Positions 1 to 8,409 of a DNA stretch of 14,859 nucleotides are shown piece after piece; the first letter of the stretch is position 1; each line of letters starts with the position of its first letter. A program made the position numbers and the translations under genes. The stretch lies in contig QKYT01000021.1 of the NCBI GenBank assembly GCA_003550305.1, forward strand, positions 301,482-316,340, written 5' to 3'. The notes under the pieces were generated by a model. It did not search any database and had not been told where the DNA came from. It was given only the letters and a program-made list of their open reading frames with translations. The stretch is from Glomus cerebriforme (taxonomy: Eukaryota > Glomeromycota > Glomeromycetes > Glomerales > Glomeraceae).

Positions 1-1
1 A

Positions 2-469
2 AATAAATGGTGTTATGAACTTCTTACAAAAAAGGAAGATACAGAAATATTTAAACAAGTTAAAGAAGCAGAAGAAATCAATAATAAATTACAAGCCAAT
101 ATTCCTTCTACTAAATTATCATATGAAACACATTCTGAAGCTATTTATACAAGTAGATTACTTAATTTTAATAATCTTCCTGAACCAAAAAATTCAGATG
201 ATTATTATAAACAATATGATAATATTATAAGCACGGAATATTCAGGTAATTAAATTTTATTCTGTTTGAAAAATATTAAAAAAAAAATCTAATAAATTTT
301 ATTTTATTTGATAGAAAATCTACAAATTGATATTTCTCAATTGAAAATTAACAATGATGGTAAATATTTTTACTAATGTTAAAATTAAACTTTGTTTATG
401 CTGACATAATCATTTTAATTTGTAAATCTATTTTTTTTAGATCAAAATAGTGAATCCAAAGGAATTTAG
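2..469 (+). CDS. Protein kinase-like C-terminal tail, 3' partial gene with two introns
   Basis: The frame enters from the left edge, so the catalytic domain is outside the window. Exon 1 (2-245) reads from NKWCYELLTKKEDTEIF through KLSYETHSEAIYTSRLLN and NLPEPKNSDDYYKQYDN. That order (helical EIFKQVKEAEEINNKL, then Y-THxEAIYTSRLLxFxNLPEPKNS) is the tail I know from the greatly expanded tyrosine-kinase-like family of Rhizophagus, just after the kinase domain. Frame-consistent GT..AG introns follow at 246-314 and 360-440. Exon 2 (315-359) gives ENLQIDISQLKINND and exon 3 (441-469) gives QNSESKGI then TAG. IDISQLxI is also usual at the end of this family. Without splicing the frame stops at 251-253, so unspliced translation would lose the end. 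I see no lesion in the visible part; whether the whole gene is intact cannot be judged. Introns are inferred from sequence only. Confidence 0.6.
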
Positions 470-819
470 AAAATAAAATTATCAATTTTTTTAATTTGTA
501 TTTTTTTCATTCGAATTTTTTTCCAAAATTATAATTTAAAAACTGGTTTTATTGTATTTTCATATGAAATTCAGAAGTATAATTTATAAATAAAATTTAT
601 TTGTTTTTTTTTATGATTAATTGCCATAAATGAACTAGTAAAGTTTGATCAAACTTTTTTTATAAAAGAAACTAACCAATAATAATTCTTGAATATTGTA
701 TTTTTTTTGAGCAAATAAAGAATAAAATTTTAAATTTATACACTATATGTAACAATATATATAAGAAGTACAGTACAAATAAAAATGTCATAATACTTCC
801 ATAATTGTATAGTTTTAAT
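470..819. other. AT-rich intergenic DNA with an 18-bp perfect palindrome
   Basis: No credible coding frame is visible on either strand. It contains long A and T runs and one 18-bp perfect palindrome at 640-657 (AAAGTTTGATCAAACTTT). From about 735 it becomes similar to 1310 onward, so its right part is the 5' flank of a duplicated Sel1 gene block. Confidence 0.5.
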
Positions 820-1130
820 ATGCCGAACAAAAATATTTCTGAGTTTATACAGAAGAAACAATTTTTCACTTAATTCAAATATCGTAAAATAACTATAAAG
901 AATTATTACATATATTTCTTTTAAATATGAATATTACAAAATATTATGTGGATAAATTAAATGAATTTATAAACAATTTTTTATTTAGATATTATTTAGA
1001 CCATAAAAATGTATTTAAAATTTTACTCAAAATACTATTTATTATTCAAGTTTAATTGGATATTTTTATCAATATGTGAAATTGATGAAGTTAAGGCGCT
1101 TGAAATATTTTCTAGTTATAGACTAAAAAA
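735..1130 (+). repeat. Left copy of a diverged tandem duplication (partner about 1310-1790)
   Basis: Ordered stretches match the block about 580-640 bp to the right. Examples are TATGTAACA..AAGAAGTA near 747 against 1327, ATATGCCGAACAAAAAT against ATATGTCAAACGAAAAT at the start codons, and TTATTATTCAAGTTTAAT followed by TGGATATTTTTATCAA in both. The left copy is shorter, having lost part of the middle. The duplication includes upstream DNA, so it is segmental rather than retroposed. It is only moderately conserved, so it is old or fast-decaying. Confidence 0.6.
820..1130 (+). pseudogene. Decayed 5' fragment of a Sel1-type gene (left paralogue)
   Basis: The ATG at 820 aligns with the ATG at 1397 of the better-preserved neighbour, but the frame stops after about 17 codons. 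Recognisable later pieces are YYLDHKNVFKI (neighbour: YDLDLKNVLKI) near 990-1022 and, in another frame, YYSSLIGYFYQ near 1037-1072, followed by a decayed match to the IKAFEIFS stretch near 1092-1112. About 60 bp between these parts is missing, and several frameshifts and stops separate them. Similarity ends in an A-rich run near 1125-1150. No function is expected. It is recognisable only because the neighbour supplies a reference. Confidence 0.55.
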
Positions 1131-1396
1131 AAAATAAAAAAAAAAATAAGAAATTATGATCTAATACAACAGATGGTGCAACATGTAAAAAATACGGATT
1201 GCTCATGTATACCATTATATTTTACTTGGCTAGCCGATTAGCAAATAAATTAATTTGATAATACTGAAATACTGAATATAAATATAACCATTTTTTCTTT
1301 AGATTAAATTTTAATTATACAATCTTATGTAACATTTCACAAGAAGTATAAATAAAAAGCCACTTTTTCATAATTTTATAACTTCTTTCATTCAAT
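1131..1396. other. AT-rich spacer and presumed 5' flank of the second Sel1 copy
   Basis: No gene is visible. The left end is an A-rich run; the right end, from about 1310, is the duplicated upstream block shared with 735-819. If the original gene was transcribed from its own promoter, the conserved flank would contain it, but no specific promoter element can be pointed to. Confidence 0.4.
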
Positions 1397-2235
1397 ATGT
1401 CAAACGAAAATTATGATAATACCCTTATTAATGAGTCTATTAATATAGGAAATAATATTGACTCAAACATCGTAAATTATTAATCTACTTTCAAATTCAA
1501 TATTACTTAAAATTTATTGAGAATTATTACAAGAAATTTATATATACCTTTCAAATATGAAAATTAGCCATGATAATATTAAGCGAATAAATGGAATCAT
1601 AAATAATTGTTTAGTAGATTATGATTTAGACCTTAAAAATGTGTTGAAAATTATGATGAGTAATTCTCAAAATACTTTAAATACTTTTTATTATTCAAGT
1701 TTAATTGGATATTTTTATCAACAAGTAATTGAATGTAAAGTTGATAAAATTAAAGCATTTGAAATATTTTCTAATGCTATTAAATATAGTCAAAAAGTAG
1801 AAATAAATCAATATTCCTTTAATCAAAAAAAATGCAGCTATTAATTTTTGTAATGATACTAAAAAGTTAAATGAAATAATTTTACAATATTTTTACTTTA
1901 CAAAGATATTATTTCAAAACAAAGAGATAATTACAAATTATATATAAAAAATGCTGAAAAAGGAGATTCATTAACTTAGCTAATTGTTATTATTTTGGTA
2001 TAAATATCAAACATGATTTTAATAAGGCATTTGAATGGTATTTAAAATCATCAAAAGGAGGAAACATTCAAGCTTTATTTAAATTAGGTCTTTGTTATAC
2101 CTACGGACGTCGTGTTAAAAAAGTTGAAAAGAAAACATTTGAAATTTATTTAAAATCCGCAGAAGGAAGGTATGAGGAAGCATCATGGTTTGTGAAAAAT
2201 TGTTATCATGATAGAATAGGCATTTTAAAAGATGA
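1397..2235 (+). pseudogene. Sel1-repeat protein gene, frameshifted (right paralogue)
   Basis: Translation in shifting frames gives an ordered Sel1-type protein. It starts MSNENYDNTLINES (ATG 1397), stops at 1481, resumes as FKFNIT and ITRNLYIPFKYEN, then SHDNIKRINGIINNCLVDYD..YYSSLIGYFYQ..IKAFEIFSNAIKY (1557-1844). An A8 run near 1830 shifts it to NAAINFCNDTKKLNEII, then to YKDIISKQRDNYKLYIKNAEKGDS (about 1893-1979), then to the longest clean stretch from 1976: LANCYYFGINIKHDFNKAFEWYLKS and so on. Alternating (A)EWYLKSxxxGNxxALFKLGLCYxYGxGV units are the Sel1/TPR-like helical repeat, which acts as a protein-interaction scaffold. At least four frameshifts plus stops make it non-functional as read. 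After about 2235 the Sel1 pattern ends abruptly although the frame stays open. Confidence 0.7.
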
Positions 2236-3717
2236 AACTACAGCACTTTATGCAAATGCAACATATGGGTTAAAATTTAAGGCTATAGACAAGAATCTCA
2301 AATATTACCATCTGATTAGGTTATTTGACATTAAAGATGCTCCTAAGTTACCTTCATACCAAACAAAAGAAGAAATTTATTGGAAAAATAGAGATGATAC
2401 TCAATATGGATATAGCAAATTCTCATCTGATGAATTATTAATGAGAAAAATAAACAGACTAAAATTATTCTAGTTCAAATGTAAATACTATGCCAATTGC
2501 AGAAGATATTCTAAATTTATTTGATATTGTGTAGGCAGGTTTCATTATAAAACAGTATGGATTATTACGGAATTAGGACATATTTACTATCAAAGATACA
2601 GTAAGTCTTCTGCCATTTTTATATAATATAATTCTGCAAAAGACTTATCCTCTGGATAAATGTTTTTTTTTGCTCACTTCTTGGCAGATAATTTAGAGGT
2701 TCTTCTGGGATAAATGGCCTTGACCTCATACTTCTGCCTTATTCAATAATTTAGCGAATGAAATCTGGCCAAATGCTTGAGATAACATCCTGTGGTAGAA
2801 GCAATAGAGAATTCATAAACAATTCAAGACTTTTTTTTGCCTTTCTAAAGATGAGCAAGAAAGAGTTTCAAGGTTTAGATTTTGGGCTTGGGCCTGCAAA
2901 AAATCTTATGAACTTCGCTAAGAGTATAAGGATAAAAAATAAAAGCATTCTCATCCTACATTAGCTTAAATGAGGTGTTAGCAGAATATAGTCTTGAATC
3001 TGATGGTATAGATTCCATCCCTTTATTTGAATTGCAAATTCATGAGATTCAAGATGATAATAAGGTCTTCTAGCATTGCATGAAAGAAATTTTGGGTAGG
3101 TTGCACTCCTACAGAACTTTACAGCTGGATAGTTTGGAGGCCATGCGTAATGGATATGTCATAGCACTTTTTCATGCTTCCATTTATCATTATAGTTATA
3201 ACAGACAAGAAGCTTAGCATGTATCCTTAGTATGGAATAGTTAGTGAAGAAAGCTGAGACTGGGTCGATTATGCAATCAAGGTAAATTTTTTTGTTATTC
3301 CAGCTACTGTCAGCTACATTTGCAATTATGTTAACTTACCACTAACACGAACTATAGAAATATAGTATATGGATAAGAGGCTGAAGACCTTATCTATAGC
3401 ACATACAAGATAAACAAGAGGAAAAGAAAGCAGGGTGATGATGATTTCGATTACCTCTATAGTATTATCACAACAGGTCAGGATTGGCACTTCCTTTTAT
3501 ATAGTCCCAGAAAAATTTCTAAGGCGAGTGACACTGCGTATTCGATCGAATTTACTAAGAAGGCCTTGGACTGAACTCCAACTCATACAAATCACTATAT
3601 AATAGCATGAAAGATGTTTTAGGAATTATTGTGAGTTTGTTAAAGGATAGGGCATGTGCGGAGGAAGAACCTGACAGGAAAAGAGCTAGGATAGAGAGGT
3701 ATCATTTGAAAAAATAA
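2236..3717 (+). pseudogene. Decayed gene of a dispersed Rhizophagus family with PD-(D/E)XK-like core
   Basis: Fragments appear in order. They are YYHLIRLFDIKDAPKLPSYQ and KFSSDELLMRKINR (to TAG 2471), NVNTMPIAEDILNLFDI, WQIIRGSSGINGLDL, KEFQGLDFGLGPAKNLMNFAK (2758-2964 frame), EVLAEYSLESDGIDSIP, RTLQLDSLEAMRNGYVIALFHAS, YGIVSEES and VDYAIK. A good intron follows (3282-3365, branch-like CTAAC at 3342). After it come AEDLI..STYKINKRKRKQGDDDFDYLY, TTGQDWHFLLYSPRKISKASD, AYSIEFTKKALD, then MKDVLGIIVSLLKDRACAEEEP and RKRARIE to TAA at 3715. I recognise this as a multicopy family whose members normally read DYAIK..EDLICITEGKQ, a D...ExK nuclease-like pattern. Here D is kept but the ITEGKQ stretch is missing. 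Many stops and shifts. AATAAA at 3798 could be the old polyadenylation signal. The function of intact members is not established to my knowledge. Confidence 0.6.
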
Positions 3718-3909
3718 TCAGCCGTAAGGCGCAATAGCATAGACATCATGTATCATGGGCAAAGTCCTAAATTTTGTATTTATTTTTTGCATGTATTAAT
3801 AAAAATTTTTCTTGGCAAAACTGTTAACAATGTTAATGATTACATGAAATAAACTACTTTTTTTTTATTTTGAATACTCATGTACAAAGTATAAATGGTA
3901 TTATTAATC
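3718..3909 (+). other. Spacer: old 3' flank, then 5' flank of the coiled-coil gene
   Basis: Short noncoding interval. AATAAA occurs at 3798-3803, 81 bases after the preceding stop, a plausible relic poly(A) signal. The right half is T-rich and ends just before the ATG at 3910. No distinct promoter element is identifiable. Confidence 0.35.
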
Positions 3910-4553
3910 ATGTCATCTAAGCTTGAAGTATTGAAACAGTGTATCACTGAACTTGAGACTGAGAATGCTGAGCTTAAGACTAAGAAAGCTGAGTTTGAGA
4001 CCAAAAAAGTCAAGTTTCTAAAATCTACCAAAAAATATTACACAGATTTTGAGGGTTATATAGTAAAATTAAACATCTTAGTTTACAATATCCAGACCAT
4101 CTTGAGAGTATTGAGGCTTTAATTCTTGAGATCAAGGCTCAGAATGCAAAAAATAAATCAATTATAGAAGAATATGAAATCCAAAAAAATCACAAATTTC
4201 AGACTAGATGCATCCAGATAGCTAAGGAAATTCTTCATGAGGAGCCAATAATTGAGTATCATCCTACTCTCATGCAAGGACTAGAGCTTGATGCCTTCTT
4301 CCAAAAATATTGAATTGTACTGGAGATGCAGAGGGCTCAGCATTGGCTTCATAATACCAGCTGGTATAAAGACGTCAAAAAACTTGAGGATATCATTAAT
4401 CATGATCGGCAAAAAAGATGCATTTGTCAAGATAATGGAATCTTCCTTCTCAAAGTATGGTATGATCAAAAACCAGAAATCATTATTCCTAAAAGAATAC
4501 AAAAAATTAAGGAATTCATTAATCAAGAATCCCAAAGGTTTGATTTTCTATAA
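3910..4553 (+). pseudogene. Coiled-coil protein with Vsr-like endonuclease tail, broken by one frameshift and one stop
   Basis: The chosen ATG at 3910 gives MSSKLEVLKQCITELETENA, the standard opening of a Rhizophagus coiled-coil family; an in-frame ATG at 3895 adds five residues that do not fit. Residues 1-40 are heptad-like (ELETENAELKTKKAEFETKK). Near 4068-4071 the frame shifts by one and continues as HLSLQYPDHLESIEALILE..IEEYEIQK. The tail follows: QIAKEILHEEPIIEYHPTLM, LELDAFFQKY, TGA at 4311, IVLEMQRAQHWLHNTSWYKD, KKLEDIINHDRQKRCICQDN, GIFLLKVWYDQKPE, ending TAA 4551. The layout LELD..ALEVQGxQH..DxxK..C..xGI.LLxVxY resembles Vsr/MutH-like and phage-type PD-(D/E)XK endonucleases. Here the usual G after EVQ is R (LEMQR). 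Only two lesions make it the least decayed of the three nuclease-like relics. Confidence 0.6.
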
Positions 4554-4837
4554 TCAACAACTTATAATACATGTAAATTTACATTTAAATTGCAGATAAA
4601 TATCACAAAATTTGGCTTTCCAATTTTTGTATTTTATTTTTCTGTGCCTATACGTTTCCCATGGTTAATAGATTGCATTATTTGAAGTTTGGTCATGTGA
4701 TTTTTCTGATTCTGAAAATCGTATATAGGCTCGTGATTTTCACATGGCGTATAGATTGATATATTATTAGTTCATCTAAAAAAATACTTTCATACTTTCG
4801 CTTAGCTTTTCATTTAATTCATTTTCTGAGTGCCATA
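4554..4837 (+). other. Noncoding upstream region of the multi-exon pseudogene
   Basis: No coding frame. It is T-rich and less extreme in AT than the outer spacers. TATATAGGCTCGTGATTTTC near 4723 and TTCATACTTTCGC near 4789 lie before the old start codon at 4838 and could be promoter or 5' UTR remnants; this is a guess from position. GTGATTTT occurs twice (4697 and 4733), beside TCATGTG and TCACATG. Confidence 0.3.
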
Positions 4838-7157
4838 ATGTCTTAAAATATCCTGGTAAGAAAGTATGCCTTTTCTTCTGTTTCATAATATTGAACTTAT
4901 TTTATGAATATAGCTTTCTAAAGGGTGTGAAAAAACCTTCGCTTATAAAATTTTTAGAATTTCATTTATGCGGATAAAGTTCCAGAAAAATAAATGATTT
5001 CTGGAAATTGCACAAAGTTATTCAAAGTAAGAACAGGTTTCATGAGAAAAAATCATGTCTATGACAAGTAAGTTATCTGGTACATTTGAAAATCTTAGTG
5101 ACTTTTTTGTTTGATAGTATCCATAATTAATAATTTGAATGTGATCCAAGAAGGACAAACTAAATGATCTGAAAGATCAAATCAGCATTGAACAGGTTAG
5201 TATTTTAGCTTGACATTTAATCGTATCTGTTCTTAATATACTGAAAGTTTATTTTAATGCAACATGTATTGAACACAACAAAAGAAACATTTTCCCAAAA
5301 TCTCAAATTACAAAAAACTATCATTAAATAGCACTTGTTGAATGAGACGAATGCTAGATCAATAATCAGATGAAAATGAAATTGGCAAATCACGTGAGTA
5401 TTTAGTTACATTTATTTCTATGTTCGTAATAAATTTGACCTTTTTCCTCTTCATCTAGAGTTTGACCTCCCTGAGAAATAAAGAATATGAACTTAATTCT
5501 GATGATCAGGAGGAAAAATATCAGCAAAACTCACAACAGAAGAGGAAATGCACATAAGCTTCATTACATTTTTTATTCATTGTTGCTATCTGTTATTAAT
5601 TAGTTATCATTCATTTTGCACAAGCAAACCAATTGTAGATGCTGAAATAATTCATTTTTAGGATCTAAGAATAATTGAGATGGAGGGAATGAATCTGTTT
5701 CAGATACTGAAATTATGCCCAACTGTCCAGCAATAATCAATGATATTATAGGACTAAAATTGAGACCATTACCTCAAAAAGAGTCTAGATGGTTTGTAAA
5801 TAATATGGATGTCTCTGAAAAATGGCATTTGTTTAAGAAAAAATTGTTGGAATTGGCAAATAGAAAAGGCTTTTTTGTGAAAAGCCACACACAGCAGATA
5901 TTGTATGCTCTCAATTTTTCATTATTAGGTTACCACAGAAACTAATTGCAATTACCTTAACTGTATAGATCCTTATCACACATTCTTTTATTAAAGCCCA
6001 AACAACATTGCCTATTAATGGCAGAGGTTTTTGGTGATGTATTATTAGAAATGATACACAATGATATCTTACAAAGACTTACTAAGCAAGAAACAGAGTT
6101 TGATGATGAAATATTTATGAAACTTATTCATATTGTTAAGGTATAATATCTTCTCTACACTTATTTGATGTAAAAAAAGTTTTATACACCTGGTCTTATT
6201 ACAGTGCTGATAAAAAAAGGAAATTACAAGAAATAATGCAGTTTCAGAACTGCAATTCTTACAGTTGGCTGTTCTTATAGAGAACACGTAATTTTGAGGG
6301 CCATAAGAAACATGTAAGATTGTAACAAATTATAGTGTAAGGTGATCTTTACAGTATCTAATACTAAATATGCCTTTTATTTCTAATTACTAGTATCAAA
6401 AGAGTTCAAGAGTCACACTAAAAAGCCTCATTAGAGAGGTTGAATTGTGCACCACTTATATTGATACAATTTTCAGCCTGCTTTTTGCAGATCCTAATCA
6501 TGATATATTTCTGTGATGGTAAGCTCTTAAACTTGATATATTTCATATATACATTTTCTAATCAATAGGAATACTATATTATTACAGGTCAAATAAAAGT
6601 CAAAGACTAGAAAACCAGTAGGCAGAGCAAAACAACCAGATGCTATTATTAATGAAATCAATCAGCTGTCTTGGATTGAGCAAAGGACATAGTGAATCAA
6701 AAGTTCAATAAGAGATGAATAACCTTTACCTCCTTTGCACTAATTTCATCCAAATAGTTGTGTTTAACAAAGATATGATTGACATTTATAACATGAATTG
6801 TATACTCAGATTTCAAGTTGTTGGTAAGTTTCCAATAGTAACTTTTTATTCAAATCACACATCACTGAACAATTGTTCTGCACTCCAAACTATCATATCA
6901 CATTCTATCTCACCATACTTTTGTGTGATGCCTTATATGTTATGGTAGAAGTTGGTCATATTGATGTGCCTATATAAGTTCCTGCTTTTCTCACCAGCCT
7001 TGATATACTTCTCATCATTTTCAATACATATTGATCCAATTGCATTATGTCTACTGGAAAAAAAGAACCAAGCAGGCGTAGTACTCTTGCAATATTTAGG
7101 AGAAACTTGGGTCCTTAATATGCAGAGACTATATGCTAACTATTAGGTAACAATTAA
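4838..7157 (+). pseudogene. Multi-exon pseudogene of a dispersed Rhizophagus family, PD...ExK nuclease-like
   Basis: The old ATG at 4838 is followed by a one-base shift into LKYPGKKV, YEYSFLKGVKKPS, FLEFHLCG and INDFWKLHKVIQSKNRFHEK. Introns still recognisable: 5068-5117, 5196-5247, 5394-5458, one ending near 5661, 6141-6204, 6314-6393 and 6519-6587. Coding pieces include DLKDQISIEQ, FSQNLKLQK, SDENEIGKS, KEYELNSDDQEEKYQQNSQQ, SVSDTEIMPNCPAIINDIIG (5715 frame), RWFVNNMDVSEKWHLFKKKL, VLLEMIHNDILQRLTKQETE, YIDTIFSLLFADPNHDIFL, GRAKQPDAIINEINQLSW, GHSESK, VFNKDMIDIYNMNCILRFQV, ITFYLTILLCDALYVMVEVG, VPAFLTSLDIL and a terminal LLGNN before TAA 7155. PDAI..GHxExK fits a PD-(D/E)XK motif (intact members: GHGEAK). 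I know the family as multicopy in Rhizophagus with no proven role. Many stops and shifts; the last intron keeps its donor (6824) but not its acceptor. Confidence 0.7.
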
Positions 7158-7694
7158 GCTACTACTAGGTATGGTAGTAACTATATGGTCAATATGTAGT
7201 TACTTTGCAGTTACTGCATATTAAGAAAATCATGTTTCTACAAAGTACCAAGCTTTAAAGAAATGGCTTCAAAGACTCAGGATCAACATCGACCTTATCA
7301 ATTACAGTTTTAATTTTTTAGGTTCTAATTATGATTCAAAATTAATTCACAATATTAAAAATTTCCATTTATGTAATGTAATTAATCTAGATTTATATTT
7401 GTATCTATTTTTACACGTAATAAATGCATCAGAAAATAAAAAAATGTGTATACTTATTCCGCATATGAATTTTTTATGATGCTTTTGAATATACTAATTC
7501 TGAAGATATTGTCCAGAGATTTGATTTTATGTGTCACTGGAATACTTTTCAAAGTGATATGTGAAACTGAAATGCACAGTACAATATTAGTAAAATTCTT
7601 GCCAAAGGAATAAGGGCTGTGTGATGTGTGAATCATATATACAGTATATTTACATCTCTGTTTTATATTTTTTTTTGCATTTATTTTTGCGTGT
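7158..7694. other. Intergenic AT-rich DNA with a small hairpin and a short coding-like stretch
   Basis: After the preceding stop there is an imperfect hairpin at 7177-7203 (GTAACTATAT..ATATGTAGTTAC, one bulge), next to reiterated AGTTACT/GTAAC motifs. At 7469-7624 one plus-strand frame reads coding-like with two close stops (see separate entry). Otherwise nothing is recognisable. Confidence 0.4.
7469..7624 (+). pseudogene. Possible coding relic, unidentified
   Basis: One frame reads FYDAFEYTNSEDIVQRFDFM, CHWNTFQSDM, stop, N, stop, NAQYNISKILAKGIRAV, stop. The amino-acid mix is less AT-driven than elsewhere and the base composition is locally richer. There is no start codon context and no family I recognise. 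It could be chance, since the opposite strand is also open here (7454-7636). Confidence 0.2.
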
Positions 7695-8086
7695 CATGTT
7701 TTGGATTGATAATGGGTAAACTGGATCTATCCATTAGTAAAATCAAAAACTGGATCAATATTTTTATAAAATTTTTTAAATTGGATTAAAACTGGTTCAC
7801 CTGATATAGTAACAGTTATGTAAAAGGTAGATAGCAGGTTGATCTGAAAATAAATTTAAATTTTTAAGAAGCAATTCAAATAATTTGTTTAATAAATAAA
7901 TAACATATACTGTAATTTTATACTTTTAAGTTTCTTAAAAATTAAAAAAAAAATGGGCAGTTTTGCTAATATCTATCTAGATTCTAATTGTAATTTCAAA
8001 TTTCAAAAATCTATCTTTATGAGTTTAATCATTATTCTTTAATTAATCAACAGGGTGAATCGTATTAAAATTGGATGAGTTTCTCT
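7695..8086 (-). other. Probable 3' noncoding flank and subterminal region of the hAT relic
   Basis: This lies downstream (minus strand) of the hAT transposase relic. Between 7700 and 7830 the motif TGGATC/TGGATT recurs (TTGGATTGAT, ACTGGATCTATCC, ACTGGATCAA, TTGGATTAAAACTGG), as expected for subterminal motifs of a hAT element. A clean terminal inverted repeat was not found; CATGTTTTGGAT at 7695 or CAGGGTGAATC at 8051 are weak candidates. No gene. Confidence 0.3.
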
Positions 8087-8177
8087 TCAAAAACATAATT
8101 TTTTGAATAGTTTCAGTTTTATTCTCATTCTTTTATTGGTTAATAAGTTCTCCACATTAGAAAATAGATGTTCACTG
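8087..8177 (-). pseudogene. hAT transposase relic, C-terminal part (downstream of the insertion)
   Basis: On the minus strand from 8170 the frame reads HLFSNVENLLTNKRMRIKLK then LFKKLCF and TGA at 8087-8089. This is the end of the hAT dimerisation domain, normally SERLFSxAGxLLTxKRxRLxxxxFxxLLFLKxN; the TGA replaces the L of FL and is followed by RETHP. The upstream half continues at 9396 on the far side of an inserted element. The intact enzyme would cut and paste hAT transposons in the nucleus with an RNase-H-fold core, which is not preserved here. Confidence 0.8.
8170..8177. repeat. Left target-site duplication (GTTCACTG)
   Basis: Matches 9396-9403 (GTTCACTA) at 7 of 8 positions. The first 7 bases are identical and belong to the SEH codons of the interrupted hAT gene. 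Confidence 0.8.
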
Positions 8178-8191
8178 TAGGGTTATGATCC
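8178..8191 (+). repeat. Left terminal inverted repeat
   Basis: TAGGGTTATGATCC, complementary at 13 of 14 positions to 9382-9395. It is followed by ATCAATCC repeated about three times to 8212. Confidence 0.8.
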
Positions 8192-8239
8192 ATCAATCCA
8201 TCAATCCATCAATCTGCTGATTCATCCAATTTGAATTTC

Positions 8240-8310
8240 ATCCGGATCATCCAGATGAGTTTTGGATGGATAACAGATGATCTGACAGATGATCTGGATG
8301 ATCTGTTAAA
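8240..8310. repeat. Left subterminal GATC/GGAT motif cluster
   Basis: ATCCGGATCATCCAGAT is followed by TGGATGGATAAC and three copies of the type (C/A)AGATGATCTG, some mirrored. It resembles the right end of the element and may be the transposase subterminal binding region; that role is inferred from hAT elements in general. Confidence 0.55.
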
Positions 8311-8409
8311 TAAATAATTTTTTTTTAATTATTATTAGGGATTTTTTTTATACTGGATACACTGGATATTTCAGGAATAAAAATTAGGATGACGCTTAAA
8401 ATAAAAAAA

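Noticed and set aside
15..230. Plus-strand 71-residue lysine-rich frame at the left edge
   Set aside because: It is the +1 shadow of the kinase tail, which has the recognisable protein sequence.
640..657. 18-bp palindrome as a regulatory operator
   Set aside because: Single occurrence in AT-rich intergenic DNA with no gene nearby that it would plausibly control.
672..869. Minus-strand 65-residue Phe/Ile-rich frame
   Set aside because: Low-complexity product of AT-rich DNA opposite the duplicated Sel1 flank, not conserved in the partner copy.
3840..4535. Minus-strand open frames opposite the coiled-coil gene
   Set aside because: They are antisense to a recognisable plus-strand protein with coiled-coil and nuclease-like motifs, and show no family features.
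6069..6287. Minus-strand 72-residue frame
   Set aside because: Opposite exon and intron sequence of the 4.8-7.2 kb pseudogene; no motif and it crosses a clear intron.
8051..8062. CAGGGTGAATCG as the terminal inverted repeat of the interrupted hAT element
   Set aside because: It fits YAGNG but lies only about 25 bases beyond the stop codon, and no matching inverted partner was found; kept only as a weak candidate.
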